Assembly (NCBI GenBank): GCA_910575585.1
Contig: CAJTGF010000005.1
Span: 62,001-126,000 of the forward strand
DNA: 64,000 bases
Reading direction: 5' to 3'
DNA from: Clostridiaceae bacterium
GTDB lineage: Bacteria; Bacillota; Clostridia; Lachnospirales; Lachnospiraceae
Shown here: positions 8,715 to 18,006 of the stretch, piece after piece
How positions within the stretch are numbered: the first letter of the stretch is position 1
Layout: the number at the start of each line of letters is the position of its first letter
Program-made: the position numbers and the translations under genes
The notes under the pieces: generated by a model
Database searches by the model: none
Seen by the model: the letters and a program-made list of their open reading frames with translations, nothing else
What the model was told of the DNA's origin: nothing

Positions 8715-9455
8715 TCAAATTTTCCTATATAAACGATTTAGTTCAAAATACAATGGCATCAGTACCGCATTGATAACCAGGGAGTAAAACAAGGGAAGCA
8801 GCGCTACCGATATATCCCCACATAAGGCGCCAAACTCGGGATCCGGCATATGACGGCGCATAAGATTCACCATGCTGATTATAAAGCCGATGCTTCCCCA
8901 AAGCAAACTGGATCTGCATACCAGCTTAAGCGCGTTTGCGCCGTCCCTTATCATTTCTGCCGGGCAATGGTTTCTCTTAATCAAATAGACAAACGCGTTT
9001 AGAAACCCCCTCCAATACCCTGTACACAGCAGCATCAGAAGGCTGGGAATCAGGATAAATCCCATGCTGATGGAATCCACAAAATACGAAGTTCTGCTGC
9101 CAATGCCATATTGGACGATAAACAGCACTCCTAAAATCAGGATTACAAGTTTTACAAGTAAATTTGAAGTTTTTTGAGCGTTATTTGCTTTTTGCTGCAA
9201 TTCCACAAGATTTTCTTCTGCTCTTTTTTGATAATTTTCCATATCAATCCTTTCTCCGCTGAGCAGTTCATTTGCGCTGACACCAAGTATTTTACATAAG
9301 TCCAGCATAATGGAGGCATCCGGAATGCTTTTTCCGGTCTCCCATTTTGATACTGCCCGGTCGGTAATGTTTAACTGTTCTGCTAACTGTTTTTGTGTAA
9401 GTCCCTTCTCTTTTCGACAGGCCGCAACGAATTTTCCTATCGTTTCTTGATTCAT
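8715..9455 (-). CDS. XRE-family transcriptional regulator with C-terminal membrane helices
   Basis: A 246-aa protein with an N-terminal Cro/C1 helix-turn-helix at about residues 5-60 (KGLTQKQLAEQLNITDRAVS, then KWETGKSIPD). A coiled linker of about 30 residues (ENLVELQQKANNAQ) leads to four or so hydrophobic helices. This membrane-bound XRE design is common in Clostridia; such proteins may sense envelope or small-molecule signals, but the ligand is unknown. It starts at an ATG with AAGGAGGA upstream on the minus strand. It converges with tatC and diverges from the broken WYL gene, which it could have regulated. Confidence 0.8.
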   Translation of the reverse strand: MNQETIGKFVAACRKEKGLTQKQLAEQLNITDRAVSKWETGKSIPDASIMLDLCKILGVSANELLSGERIDMENYQKRAEENLVELQQKANNAQKTSNLLVKLVILILGVLFIVQYGIGSRTSYFVDSISMGFILIPSLLMLLCTGYWRGFLNAFVYLIKRNHCPAEMIRDGANALKLVCRSSLLWGSIGFIISMVNLMRRHMPDPEFGALCGDISVALLPLFYSLVINAVLMPLYFELNRLYRKI

Positions 9456-9678
9456 GCTTTTATCCTCCTTGCCATCAGTATATTATAAAAAAAGCCGCCC
9501 TGAAACGAACCAATGGTTGATTTTGGCAGATTCAACCAGCAGTTGATGACTTGATTATAAACGGTTTGTCTGCTACATACAATGGATGCTTTTATGGAAG
9601 CCTGGTACGTTTTTGTAGACACGGCTCCGTTTTTACGATAGAATACAAAAGGAGACCTTCTAATCATAGGAGTTTGTT

Positions 9679-10034
9679 ATGTTTGAAAAAAGCGTTTGGA
9701 ACAGCGGCTGGGGTCCGGGGGCGGCGGTGCCAATCCCCGACCTGTCGCCGGAAAACGTATTTCCCCCGCGTTATCAGGTGAATGCCAGGATTGCGGCCAG
9801 ATTTCAATGGCGCCTTTTGGAGGAGTACGGACCGGACAGCTTTGCGCCCCAAAAGGACGGGACCCTGCTTTTTTCCTTTGAATTTACAAATAAGGAGGAG
9901 ATCATCCGGTGATCGCATCCTTTGGGGACGGGGCCGAACTGTTAGAGCCCAGAATGCTTAGGCGGGATATGGCAAGATTTGCCGACGGGATCCGCCGCAT
10001 GTATGATGATATGGAAGAAACGGAGAGCGTATGA
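9679..10034 (+). pseudogene. WYL/YafY-type regulator remnant: N-terminus missing, frameshifted
   Basis: The frame from 9679 reads a typical C-terminal part of a WYL-domain transcription factor: PPRYQVNARIAARFQWRLLE, GPDSFAPQKDGTLLFSFEF, EEIIR, then a TGA at 9910-9912. Moving one frame gives the expected continuation IASFGDGAELLEPRMLRRDM and a stop at 10032-10034. The break falls at CGG-TGA-TC where the family has Arg-Trp-Ile (CGG-TGG-ATC), so one G appears lost. The helix-turn-helix and most of the WYL domain are absent. The final TGA overlaps the ATG of the HAD gene, suggesting the ancestor was coupled to it. Confidence 0.7.
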
Positions 10035-10828
10035 ACAGAAAGATTATCTTTTTTGACATTGACGGAACGATTTTTTGCACCCAGCTTGGCCATGTTACAG
10101 ACAGGGTAAAGGCCGCCATCGCCCAGGCCCAAAACCGGGGCCATCTGTGTTTTATCGCCAGTGGGAGACCATGGGCTTTTATTGCGGAAAATATCAGGGA
10201 GCTTGGTTTTGACGGGTACGTGCTGGCCAACGGCGCCCACATAAAGTATCAGGATATGGACGCGGGGATCCAGTATCTGAACCGCGGGCTTGTCAGGGAT
10301 TTGTGCAAAAATTTCCGTCAGGGGAACATCCAGTATATCCTGTCAACGCCGGCTCACGCTTACATAGACCCGGCATTTACAGGGCTGCTTAAGTTCTTCG
10401 GAAAGTGCAACATTGACTTTCAGAACCTGGTTCATGACTTTGACGAGGAACTGATCTTCCATGAGACCTTAAAGCTGGAGGCGTGGGCGGACACGCAGGA
10501 GCAGGTGGACTTTGCTGCCAGGTGCTGCGGCGGTTTTGCAAACGAGATCCACGGCCCTGGGGAGACCATAGAGATCTATGGAAAACATGTGTCAAAGGCC
10601 ACGGGCATCCGAAGAGTCCTGGACATGCTCCGCCTGCCTGTGGAAGACAGCTTTTGCTTCGGAGACGGGCCAAATGATGTGGAGATGTTTGAGACCGTGG
10701 GCAACGGATTTGCCATGGAAAACGGGGTGGACGCTGTCAAAAAGCTGGCAAAGGAGATCTGTCCGGATGTGGAGAAGGACGGGGTGGCAGTGAAGCTGGC
10801 GCAGCTGTTTGAGCGAGGCGTCTTGTAG
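10031..10828 (+). CDS. Cof-type HAD-superfamily phosphatase
   Basis: A 265-aa cytoplasmic haloacid dehalogenase-like hydrolase. Motif I is FFDIDGTI (nucleophile Asp and acid Asp), motif II is IASGR, a Lys (SKATGI) serves as motif III, and motif IV is CFGDGPNDVEMF. The C2-type cap between motifs II and III fits the Cof/YbjI group, whose members dephosphorylate sugar phosphates, FMN or similar small molecules. The substrate cannot be told from sequence. Its ATG overlaps the stop of the WYL pseudogene. A terminator follows. Confidence 0.88.
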   Translation: MNRKIIFFDIDGTIFCTQLGHVTDRVKAAIAQAQNRGHLCFIASGRPWAFIAENIRELGFDGYVLANGAHIKYQDMDAGIQYLNRGLVRDLCKNFRQGNIQYILSTPAHAYIDPAFTGLLKFFGKCNIDFQNLVHDFDEELIFHETLKLEAWADTQEQVDFAARCCGGFANEIHGPGETIEIYGKHVSKATGIRRVLDMLRLPVEDSFCFGDGPNDVEMFETVGNGFAMENGVDAVKKLAKEICPDVEKDGVAVKLAQLFERGVL

Positions 10829-10862
10829 TTCTATTTATGTTTCCAGAACCTGTAAACGGCAG

Positions 10863-10900
10863 GGCATCAGAATTCTTTAAGATTTCTGATGCCTTATTTT
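10863..10900 (+). terminator. Terminator after the HAD gene
   Basis: GGCATCAGAA (10863-10872) pairs with TTCTGATGCC (10884-10893), a 10-base perfect stem, followed by TTATTTT. It separates the HAD gene from the lipoprotein genes. Confidence 0.8.
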
Positions 10901-10960
10901 AATTGTTATTCCTTCCAGCAAATGGTATAATGGGAACAGGAAAGGTTGGGTGAAGATTAT

Positions 10961-11953
10961 ATGAAGGTTCGAACGACAATGGCAATTTTTATCCTGGCCG
11001 CATTGGCCGTAACAGGCGGCTGCGGCGATCCTTTGGGATCCGCCCAGGCGGGAAGCGCAGCCCCGGCAGAGGAAACGAACAGCAGCCAGGAATCCCCTGA
11101 AAAAGAAGGCTCTCAGGGTGAGACTTTGGAAGAGACCACAAAAGAGAAGAGGGCAGAGGCAGAACAGACAACGCCTGCCGGTTTGGAGATTCCCGATGCG
11201 GATTTTACGGATCTTGATACGGGGCATGGGGAATATGTGGGAATCAAGGCCCATATTAAGGAAGTTAAGGGGGACTGGGCCCTCATAAGTTCGGATACGG
11301 ATGGGTTTCCGGGGGTTTTTCAGGTCTATGGACCGGAAATGCTGACCGGGGACAGCCAATTAAAGGGCGGAGCGGCGGTGTTTTTGGTAATGGCGGATTC
11401 GGGACAGAAGACAGCGGAGGGGATACCCATCTATTGTTTGTCGGAGATCTTCCCGGCATCGGAAGGCGGAGACGGACAGGGAACGAGGCAAACGGAGGAA
11501 CTGTTTACACAGCCCCCGTCGCTTACGTTGACGGACCCTCTTTCCAGCTCCTACGACTGCTTTCAAGTGCTGCCGGGTAATTACAGCTGGAACGCGGCCC
11601 AGGGAAACGGAAACATCACATCAACCATTGCCTGCGGCTTTAACCCACTGGATGAGACGGGGCTGAAATCCGTGAAAAAACTGAAGATTCCAAGCTACCA
11701 GGGCGCGGATACGGTGTTGTATGGCTATGACACCGCCGTTTCTCCCCATAAGCTGATGATCCGCCAGTGGGACAGCACCCATATAGGAAACGTGGACACC
11801 CCGGAGGAACGGGTAATTACCTACTATTGTGAGATACCGTTTCTAGAGCTGGAAAAGGGAAAGGTCTATGAGTTTGCGGCGCAGTGGGATCAGAAAGATC
11901 TGGACAAAAACGGTTTTTGGGGGGATGCCGCCTATGTTTTTGTCACGGAATAG
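10961..11953 (+). CDS. Putative lipoprotein, unknown function
   Basis: A 330-aa predicted lipoprotein. ATG 10961 gives a short lipoprotein signal (KVRTTMAIFILAALAVTGGC); the Cys of TGGC would be lipidated by Lgt after LspA cleavage. An earlier in-frame TTG at 10946 is less likely. After the Cys come about 50 Ser/Glu/Ala-rich linker residues, then a folded region with GEYVGIKAHIKEVKGDWALI (OB-like strand pattern) and a C-terminal part with repeated aromatic strands. No family is recognised. The next gene, also a lipoprotein, starts 10 bases downstream, so the two probably form an operon. Confidence 0.65.
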   Translation: MKVRTTMAIFILAALAVTGGCGDPLGSAQAGSAAPAEETNSSQESPEKEGSQGETLEETTKEKRAEAEQTTPAGLEIPDADFTDLDTGHGEYVGIKAHIKEVKGDWALISSDTDGFPGVFQVYGPEMLTGDSQLKGGAAVFLVMADSGQKTAEGIPIYCLSEIFPASEGGDGQGTRQTEELFTQPPSLTLTDPLSSSYDCFQVLPGNYSWNAAQGNGNITSTIACGFNPLDETGLKSVKKLKIPSYQGADTVLYGYDTAVSPHKLMIRQWDSTHIGNVDTPEERVITYYCEIPFLELEKGKVYEFAAQWDQKDLDKNGFWGDAAYVFVTE

Positions 11954-11962
11954 GAGGTTCCA

Positions 11963-13135
11963 ATGGGAAGATCTGGTATGAGATGGAGATGGATGACTGC
12001 CATGGTCCTGGGATGTATTTCCATCGGGATGGCAGGATGCAAAAGCCCGAAGGAGACTGAAAAAATCCAACAGGAAAGCCAGACACCGGAAACTGACTGT
12101 AAGGAGGATGACAGGAAAGAAGGGGATGACGGCAATGCCGGGGAACCGGAGCGGGGTCTTACGCAGGAAGAGACCAGCGGGACGCAGCCGTCTTTTGGCT
12201 CGGAATACATCTTTCCTCAAAGCCATGCGCGGCTGCTGACCGGGGAGGAGTTAAAGAGCATCTCCCCTGACCAGCTTCGGGTGGCCCGCAATGAAATCTA
12301 TGCTCGCCACGGCAGACAATTCACCTCCCCGGATCTCCAAACGTATTTTGAGGCCAGGGACTGGTATGAGGGAAAAATAACGCCGGAAGAATTTTCCGAA
12401 AGTCTGTTAAATGATATCGAAAAGGAGAATGTGCGGCTTATTAAAGCCAGGGAGGATATGGGAGATATCTTGGACCAGGCCGACGTTTACCGCGCCATCA
12501 TGAAAAGCCATCACCTTCAACTGTTTGGATGGAACGGGCTTTTGGAATACGGTCATATTGAAGTGGCCATGAGCGGCAATTATAAAGAGTGGTATCCAGA
12601 GCTTGTTGATATGGGTGATTACTATGAAGCAAAAGACCAGGCGCTGTCGGTTCCCGTTTACTATAAGTGGGACGATATTGATAAGTTAAAGCCAGGGGAT
12701 ACCCTTACCCTTTCTTTTGGCTTAAACCCTGACCGGGTTGCGTACACGGTCACAGCCATCCTTCAAGAGCACGGAACTGCGGCAAAGGTCATCTCCGTGT
12801 CGGCGCCGGGGCAGCAAGAGGAGATTCCGCTGGTGTTTACAGATGTGTTTGACAACGGGAAATACGCCCTGGCTGTGGTAGACTGGCTTAATGGGGATGA
12901 TTACGTCATCTGGAACAGCGACGACATCAACTGCGCCTGCGAGATGCTGTACCAGGGAAGTTTTTATCTTTCCAAAGACTGCGTGATCGACGTGGCGGGA
13001 GAGGAGCGGTCAGTAAAGGACCAATGGGAAGCGGATTGGGAGAGAAATCCTTTTGGCGGGGCCATCTTTGGGGACATCCTGGAGGTGGACGAGAACGGGT
13101 TAATCACCCGGATCCGACAGCAGGTAGCAGGGTAA
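11963..13135 (+). CDS. YARHG-domain lipoprotein
   Basis: A 390-aa predicted surface lipoprotein. The signal ends in IGMAGCKS, with the lipidation Cys at about residue 26. A charged linker rich in Glu/Asp/Gln follows. The YARHG domain is clear at about residues 95-150: LRVARNEIYARHGRQFTSPD and then FEARDWYEGK. This small extracellular domain is frequent in Firmicutes envelope proteins and its ligand is unknown. The remaining 230 residues have no recognised family. TAGGAGG precedes the ATG. Probably co-transcribed with the preceding lipoprotein. Confidence 0.75.
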   Translation: MGRSGMRWRWMTAMVLGCISIGMAGCKSPKETEKIQQESQTPETDCKEDDRKEGDDGNAGEPERGLTQEETSGTQPSFGSEYIFPQSHARLLTGEELKSISPDQLRVARNEIYARHGRQFTSPDLQTYFEARDWYEGKITPEEFSESLLNDIEKENVRLIKAREDMGDILDQADVYRAIMKSHHLQLFGWNGLLEYGHIEVAMSGNYKEWYPELVDMGDYYEAKDQALSVPVYYKWDDIDKLKPGDTLTLSFGLNPDRVAYTVTAILQEHGTAAKVISVSAPGQQEEIPLVFTDVFDNGKYALAVVDWLNGDDYVIWNSDDINCACEMLYQGSFYLSKDCVIDVAGEERSVKDQWEADWERNPFGGAIFGDILEVDENGLITRIRQQVAG

Positions 13136-13258
13136 GCGGGGTACTTACAACGAAACCAGTTACAAATGTCACTTTTTTCAGTGACGCCTGACACCTACCA
13201 TCCGGTTTCCTTTTTCGTATAATAGGAGTATCAAAAAACATTGGAAAGGGGAATGGAT

Positions 13259-15526
13259 ATGGGATGGATACTAATACTGCTTATTTGGCTTGTGGCTCCT
13301 TTTGCCCAGCTTGGAATCATCATCGGGCTCTTGGTGTCAAACGACAAATACAAGAAACGGATTCAGGAACTGGAAAGAAGCAGGCTGCGGGACCGGGCTT
13401 TGATGCCTGCCAGCCTCCATGACCCGGAATGTGGAAAGGAAACGTGGCACAGCAGCCAAGAGACGCCTTATGTGTTGTCCCAGCCCTCATGGCAGCCTGC
13501 CCCAGAGCAAAAAGAGCCCCCAAACCCGGAAAAACCGACGCCTCAGGAGCAGCCGCTGCCTTTGGGAACAACGCCTGCAGGCCCCAAGGGCTCGTCTTCT
13601 TCCTTACGCAGCCAAAAGGTTTTCCATCCGGCTCTTGGAACCCTTGCCCTGGTGCTGGGAGTGGTCTTTATCGTCCTTGCGGGGCTCATCTTTGCCACCA
13701 CCACTTGGCAAATCCTGACAAATAGTTCCAAGACCTGCCTGGTTTTTGGGTGTACCATGGCATTTTTCGTGGCCAGCCAGCTGGCTCAAAAGGTATTTGG
13801 CATCCGAAAGACCGCCAATGCCTGTTATATCCTGGGAAGCGTTTTTTTGTTTCTCTCCGTCCTGGCCGCAGCTCACTTTAAACTTCTGGGTGAGGATTTT
13901 ATCCTGGAAGGGGAAAATCGCTGGAAAGTCCTTTTTGCAGGCAGCGCGGTGACCGTGGGGGCTTTCTGGGCAGGACTTAAGCGGTTTTGCGACAGAATCT
14001 ACACCCAGACCTGTCTCTGGGGCATGAGCCTTACCATGTTTTTCCTGACAAAGGCATGTTCCCTGAATTGGAGCGGCTTTCTCTGCGTCATGACCGTGTA
14101 CTCCGCAGCGCTGGCAGCCGTAAACCGATATCACTCCAATGGGCAGAAAGAACAGCTGGAGGGCAGAGAATGTTGCCGCCAATTGTTAGCCCAGGAATTT
14201 CACAGCTTTGCCCCCATCCATTTTTGGACCTTCGCCGCCGTTACCATGGTCCAAAACCTGTTTGCGGTGTGGTGTATGGTCATCGAGGGAATTATGGGAG
14301 TAAGGGATGGTTACGCTGACCGGTTTCCCATGTTTTCCTTTACCTCTTTCGGGGCAATTTCCATGGCAGCGGTAATGGCCGGGATCTTTGTCCTGACTGC
14401 AAAAGAGCCGGGACAAGAGGACAGGAACGCCTCTGAAGAGGGTTTGGGGCCGCTAAAAGCAATGGCTTTGGCGGAAACGGCGCTGTACATCTCCGGCTGT
14501 CTTGCGGATGACTTTATCTGGCGGACGGCTCTTGTCAATCTGTTCCTATTTGTGATGCTGGGGATCCGGTTTTGGAGGCGGAAAACATCCCATGGCCTTC
14601 ACAGCCTGTTTTGCGACATCTGCGGGACTTTGGCCATGGTGTTTACTTTTATGGGCTTTTACAGCGGCGGCCAGGAAAGAGCGGACGGCCTGGCTTTGTG
14701 CCTTTTGGCTTACGGCGGCTATTATGTCTGGTTTTACTTAGGGGAGCGGGTGTGGCCCCATCTTCTCATAGCCGCTGCCATGATTCCTTTTCCCTTTATG
14801 GCCAGGCTCCGGTTGGGACTGACTTTTGACCAGATGGGATGGTGGACCATGGCTGCTGTAGTGATCTTCGGCGGCGCGGCGCGGCATTTTTGTCCCATTC
14901 TTATGAAAGACGACCGGGTGCAGGGGGGATGGCGCATAGACTGGCACCACATGGCCGTTATTTTCCCCATTCTTCTTATGGCTCATCTGGGCAATGACCT
15001 GTGGCGGTTTGTGTCCATCCTTCTGGCGGCAGGGTACTTTTTGCAGTACACGACCGTAAAGGGGTTCCGGAAACCGGCTTTTACTTTGTGGGCTTTTTGT
15101 ATATGGATGGCGTTTCTTGCGCAGCCCTTTGTCCTCTGGCCAAGGATTTTAAGGCTGGAAATGAGCCTACTGCCTGTTGTCTGGTTTCTGTGGATCAGCC
15201 GGATTATCTGGAAAGACGTTTCCTGGATGGCCGCCGCGGTTAACACAGGTTATGCCCTGTGTTTAAGCATTCTGTGTCTGGACGCCCTGCTGACGGGGCA
15301 AATCGTTGACGCTCTTTTGGTGGAGGGGATCTGTCTGGCGGTGTTTGTCCTGGCCCAGGTGAAAAACAGCCTGTGGTGGGTAAGGATCTCGGCCTCCATC
15401 TGCCTGGCGGCGGCCCTGTTTATGACCAAAGGCTTCTGGCTTTCCATCGCCTGGTGGGTGTATCTTCTGGCGGCAGGAGTGGGACTTCTTATCTTTGCGG
15501 GCATTATGGAGAAAAAAAGACGGTGA
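13259..15526 (+). CDS. Large polytopic membrane protein, unknown
   Basis: About 755 aa. ATG 13259 is best placed relative to GGAAAGGGG; earlier in-frame TTG 13241 and ATG 13253 overlap that site. It begins with a membrane helix (MGWILILLIWLVAPFAQLGI), a short basic linker, then a Pro/Gln/Ser-rich stretch of about 80 residues. Roughly 20 further hydrophobic helices follow with short polar loops. The overall pattern resembles DUF2157/DUF2339-like multi-helix proteins, but I cannot assign a family. The next gene, a sensor kinase, starts 13 bases after its stop, so the protein may be part of, or a target of, that signalling unit. Confidence 0.6.
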   Translation: MGWILILLIWLVAPFAQLGIIIGLLVSNDKYKKRIQELERSRLRDRALMPASLHDPECGKETWHSSQETPYVLSQPSWQPAPEQKEPPNPEKPTPQEQPLPLGTTPAGPKGSSSSLRSQKVFHPALGTLALVLGVVFIVLAGLIFATTTWQILTNSSKTCLVFGCTMAFFVASQLAQKVFGIRKTANACYILGSVFLFLSVLAAAHFKLLGEDFILEGENRWKVLFAGSAVTVGAFWAGLKRFCDRIYTQTCLWGMSLTMFFLTKACSLNWSGFLCVMTVYSAALAAVNRYHSNGQKEQLEGRECCRQLLAQEFHSFAPIHFWTFAAVTMVQNLFAVWCMVIEGIMGVRDGYADRFPMFSFTSFGAISMAAVMAGIFVLTAKEPGQEDRNASEEGLGPLKAMALAETALYISGCLADDFIWRTALVNLFLFVMLGIRFWRRKTSHGLHSLFCDICGTLAMVFTFMGFYSGGQERADGLALCLLAYGGYYVWFYLGERVWPHLLIAAAMIPFPFMARLRLGLTFDQMGWWTMAAVVIFGGAARHFCPILMKDDRVQGGWRIDWHHMAVIFPILLMAHLGNDLWRFVSILLAAGYFLQYTTVKGFRKPAFTLWAFCIWMAFLAQPFVLWPRILRLEMSLLPVVWFLWISRIIWKDVSWMAAAVNTGYALCLSILCLDALLTGQIVDALLVEGICLAVFVLAQVKNSLWWVRISASICLAAALFMTKGFWLSIAWWVYLLAAGVGLLIFAGIMEKKRR

Positions 15527-15539
15527 AAGGGGAGTTTCT

Positions 15540-17222
15540 ATGACGCAAGCGCTGCTGCGGGCCGCTTACCTGGGGGCCATCGGGTGTTGCCTCTATACGT
15601 CCGGGTGGCTCATGTTTCGGGCGGAAAGGAGCCGTACCACCAAGTCCCTTGTTATGTGCCAGCTCCTTATTATTGTCTGGTGCCTTCCCCAGCTGTTTTT
15701 GGCCGACGCCCCCACCTTGGCAGTAAAATACGCCCTCTACGGCGTTTCCTATGTAGGAATCAGCCTGATCGGGCCATGCTGGCTGCTGTTTTCCTGGTTT
15801 TACTGCGGGAAAACCGTGGGAGTTTGGGCAAAACTTCTGCTATTTGGCATCTGCGCCTTTGACTACCTGATGTTTTTGACCAATGGGCATCATCGTCTGT
15901 TTTACCGCTATTTTGGCCTTACAAAGGTGACGTATGGGCCGGTGTTTTATTTTCACATGGCCTACGCCTACGTCTGCGTGGTCCTTGGCATGGGCGCGGT
16001 GGCCCGCAGGTTTGAAAAACGCCGGGAGGACGGGCTCCATACCCTGGTCCTTCTTGCTTCTGCCGCCATTCCCCTGGCCTTTAACATGGTGTACCTGTCC
16101 GGAGCCGCAAACACCGGGTTTGATCTGACCCCTCCCGTATTCGCGCTGTCCAGCTTTCTTATGCTGCTGGCTGTGTTCCGGTATGATTTTCTGGACGTCA
16201 ATGTGGCCGCGTTTCCCCAGATCTTCGCGGCCATGGAAGAGGGCGTCGTCATCTACAACCGCAGGGGAAATATTACCTGCCGCAACCAGGCGGCCAGCGG
16301 GTACGTACACGTAACCCCTGGGGACCGGTGCGACCGTCTGTGGGAAAAGCTCTGCAGTGAGGATCAAACATATTCGGCGGCAGCTGTTAAAGCGGCTGCC
16401 AAAGAGGGGGTGGTGCTGAAACTGCCCGGCGGGAATATGGTGCAGGTAAAACACTACCTGCTTTCGGACCGGCAGGGCGGAGGAGGAGCCGGAGTGATTC
16501 TTCTGACCGACGTGGGAGAGTACTATGAGCTTTTGCAAAAGAGCCGCAGTCTGGCGGTGTCTAAGCAGCAATTGGCCATTGAACAGGAGCGAAACCGCAT
16601 CGCCCAGGAGGTTCACGACACCACGGGACACACCTTGACCATGATCCAGTCTCTGATAAAGCTGATCCGCATCGGCCTGGAGGAGGAAGCGCGGCAGGGA
16701 GCAAAGGCAGACGGGGAGATCATGGACTACGTATATCAGGCTCAGGAACTGGCTGTGGGCGGTATCCGGGAACTGCGGTGGGCCATTAATCATATGCGCC
16801 AGGACAAAGACTGCGCTCTGGTGAGCCAGGGCGTGTATCATTTGGCCGGAAGCGTCAGGGAGCTGGAAATAGAGGTGGAGATCCAGGGGGAGGACGGCCC
16901 TCAATATTCCCATCTCTCCCAAACGGTCTTTTCATGTCTTCGGGAGGCCATTACCAACTGCCTGAAATACGCAGGAGCGTCCCATATGGACGTGATCGTA
17001 AAATTTGCTGACGCCGCTGTCACCGTGTATATCTTTGACAACGGCCGGGGATGTCCGGCCATAGTAGCGCGCAACGGGCTTTCGGGGATCCGAAACCGGG
17101 TGGAGGAGACAGGCGGGCAGACGCGGTTTTCGTCGGCAGAGGGAGAGGGATTCCAGATCTTTTTTGAGATACCATTACATAACAAAGAGGTGTTCCATGA
17201 TTCGGGTAGTGATCGCGGATGA
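15540..17222 (+). CDS. Sensor histidine kinase, 7TM N-terminus, NarL-partner type
   Basis: A 560-aa kinase. ATG 15540 has AAAGGGGAG upstream. The first 220 or so residues form seven hydrophobic helices (HisKA_7TM-like sensor), followed by a degenerate PAS-like segment (FAAMEEGVVIYNRRGNITCR). The HisKA_3 phosphoacceptor box is ERNRIAQEVHDTTGHTLTMI with the His in EVHD. The ATPase has an N-box (LREAITNCLKYAGAS), G1 (DNGRGC) and GLSGIRNRVEETGG. Members of this class phosphorylate LuxR/NarL regulators, and one follows with a 26-base overlap. The signal is unknown; intramembrane or envelope sensing is plausible. Confidence 0.88.
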   Translation: MTQALLRAAYLGAIGCCLYTSGWLMFRAERSRTTKSLVMCQLLIIVWCLPQLFLADAPTLAVKYALYGVSYVGISLIGPCWLLFSWFYCGKTVGVWAKLLLFGICAFDYLMFLTNGHHRLFYRYFGLTKVTYGPVFYFHMAYAYVCVVLGMGAVARRFEKRREDGLHTLVLLASAAIPLAFNMVYLSGAANTGFDLTPPVFALSSFLMLLAVFRYDFLDVNVAAFPQIFAAMEEGVVIYNRRGNITCRNQAASGYVHVTPGDRCDRLWEKLCSEDQTYSAAAVKAAAKEGVVLKLPGGNMVQVKHYLLSDRQGGGGAGVILLTDVGEYYELLQKSRSLAVSKQQLAIEQERNRIAQEVHDTTGHTLTMIQSLIKLIRIGLEEEARQGAKADGEIMDYVYQAQELAVGGIRELRWAINHMRQDKDCALVSQGVYHLAGSVRELEIEVEIQGEDGPQYSHLSQTVFSCLREAITNCLKYAGASHMDVIVKFADAAVTVYIFDNGRGCPAIVARNGLSGIRNRVEETGGQTRFSSAEGEGFQIFFEIPLHNKEVFHDSGSDRG

Positions 17223-17847
17223 CATTTTGATCTTGCGTCAGGGCTTAAAGGCCATTTTGAGCCAGGACAAAGACATACAGGTAACCGGTCTGGCCTCCAA
17301 TGGAAAGGAGGCTTATGAGTGCTGCGAAAAAGGCGTTCCTGACGTGGTTCTCATGGATATGCGCATGCCGAAGTTTGACGGCGTCTGGGGCATTGCTGCC
17401 ATCAAAAAGGCATTTCCCCAGGTAAAGATCCTGGTGCTTACCACCTTCGACGACCAGGAGACCGTGGATGCGGCCATAGGAAGCGGGGCGGACGGGTATA
17501 TCTTAAAGGAGATGGAGGACGAGGCAGTGATCCGGTCCGTAAAGATGGTCTGCGCAGGCGTCCAGGTCTTTGGAGGCGGCGTTTTTGAGGGCCTGCGGCG
17601 GCAGATCCTTGGGCCCAGGGGCCAAAATGTTCAGGATCCGGCAGCTGCTAAGATCCCCGGACTGACGGACAGAGAGCGGGATATTATGCGGTGCGTGGCC
17701 AGGGGCATGGACAACCGGGAGATTGCGGGAACTCTTTTTCTGGCGGAGGGTACGGTGCGAAACAATATTTCCAGGCTCCTTGACAAGCTGGGATTGAAGG
17801 ACAGGACCCAGATGGCGGTGTTTGCGGTGAAGAATCATATGGATTAA
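17197..17847 (+). CDS. NarL/LuxR-family response regulator
   Basis: A 216-aa partner of the preceding kinase. ATG 17197 has AAAGAGG 5 bases upstream and lies inside the kinase 3' end. The receiver domain shows acidic pocket VIADD, phospho-Asp in VVLMDMRMPKFDG, Thr in LVLTTFDD, and Lys in GYILKEM. The C-terminal GerE helix-turn-helix reads LTDRERDIMRCVARGMDNRE followed by GTVRNNISRLLDKLGLKDR. All phosphorylation residues are present, so it should be active. Targets are unknown; the upstream membrane-protein gene is the obvious first candidate. Confidence 0.92.
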   Translation: MIRVVIADDILILRQGLKAILSQDKDIQVTGLASNGKEAYECCEKGVPDVVLMDMRMPKFDGVWGIAAIKKAFPQVKILVLTTFDDQETVDAAIGSGADGYILKEMEDEAVIRSVKMVCAGVQVFGGGVFEGLRRQILGPRGQNVQDPAAAKIPGLTDRERDIMRCVARGMDNREIAGTLFLAEGTVRNNISRLLDKLGLKDRTQMAVFAVKNHMD

Positions 17848-17883
17848 AGGTACGGCCCGGCGGGGAGAAAATACAGACTTTGC

Positions 17884-17912
17884 TTGAAAAAATACAGTTC
17901 CTCTAGTATAAT
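17884..17912 (+). promoter_or_regulatory. Promoter upstream of the 111-aa gene
   Basis: TTGAAA (17884-17889), exactly 17 bases, then TATAAT (17907-17912). It lies about 95 bases before the small gene at 18007, leaving an A-rich leader. Confidence 0.7.
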
Positions 17913-18006
17913 AAAAACGTGATATAGGGGGGCAAATAAAAGAAAATGCCAAAGAAATTGAAAATACCGCGTCAAATAGAAAATCAAGAAAAAGAGAGGA
18001 ATCCAT

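Noticed and set aside
9452-9667. Minus-strand 71-codon frame between the XRE gene and the WYL remnant
   Set aside because: No ribosome site or recognisable family, and it covers the promoter region.
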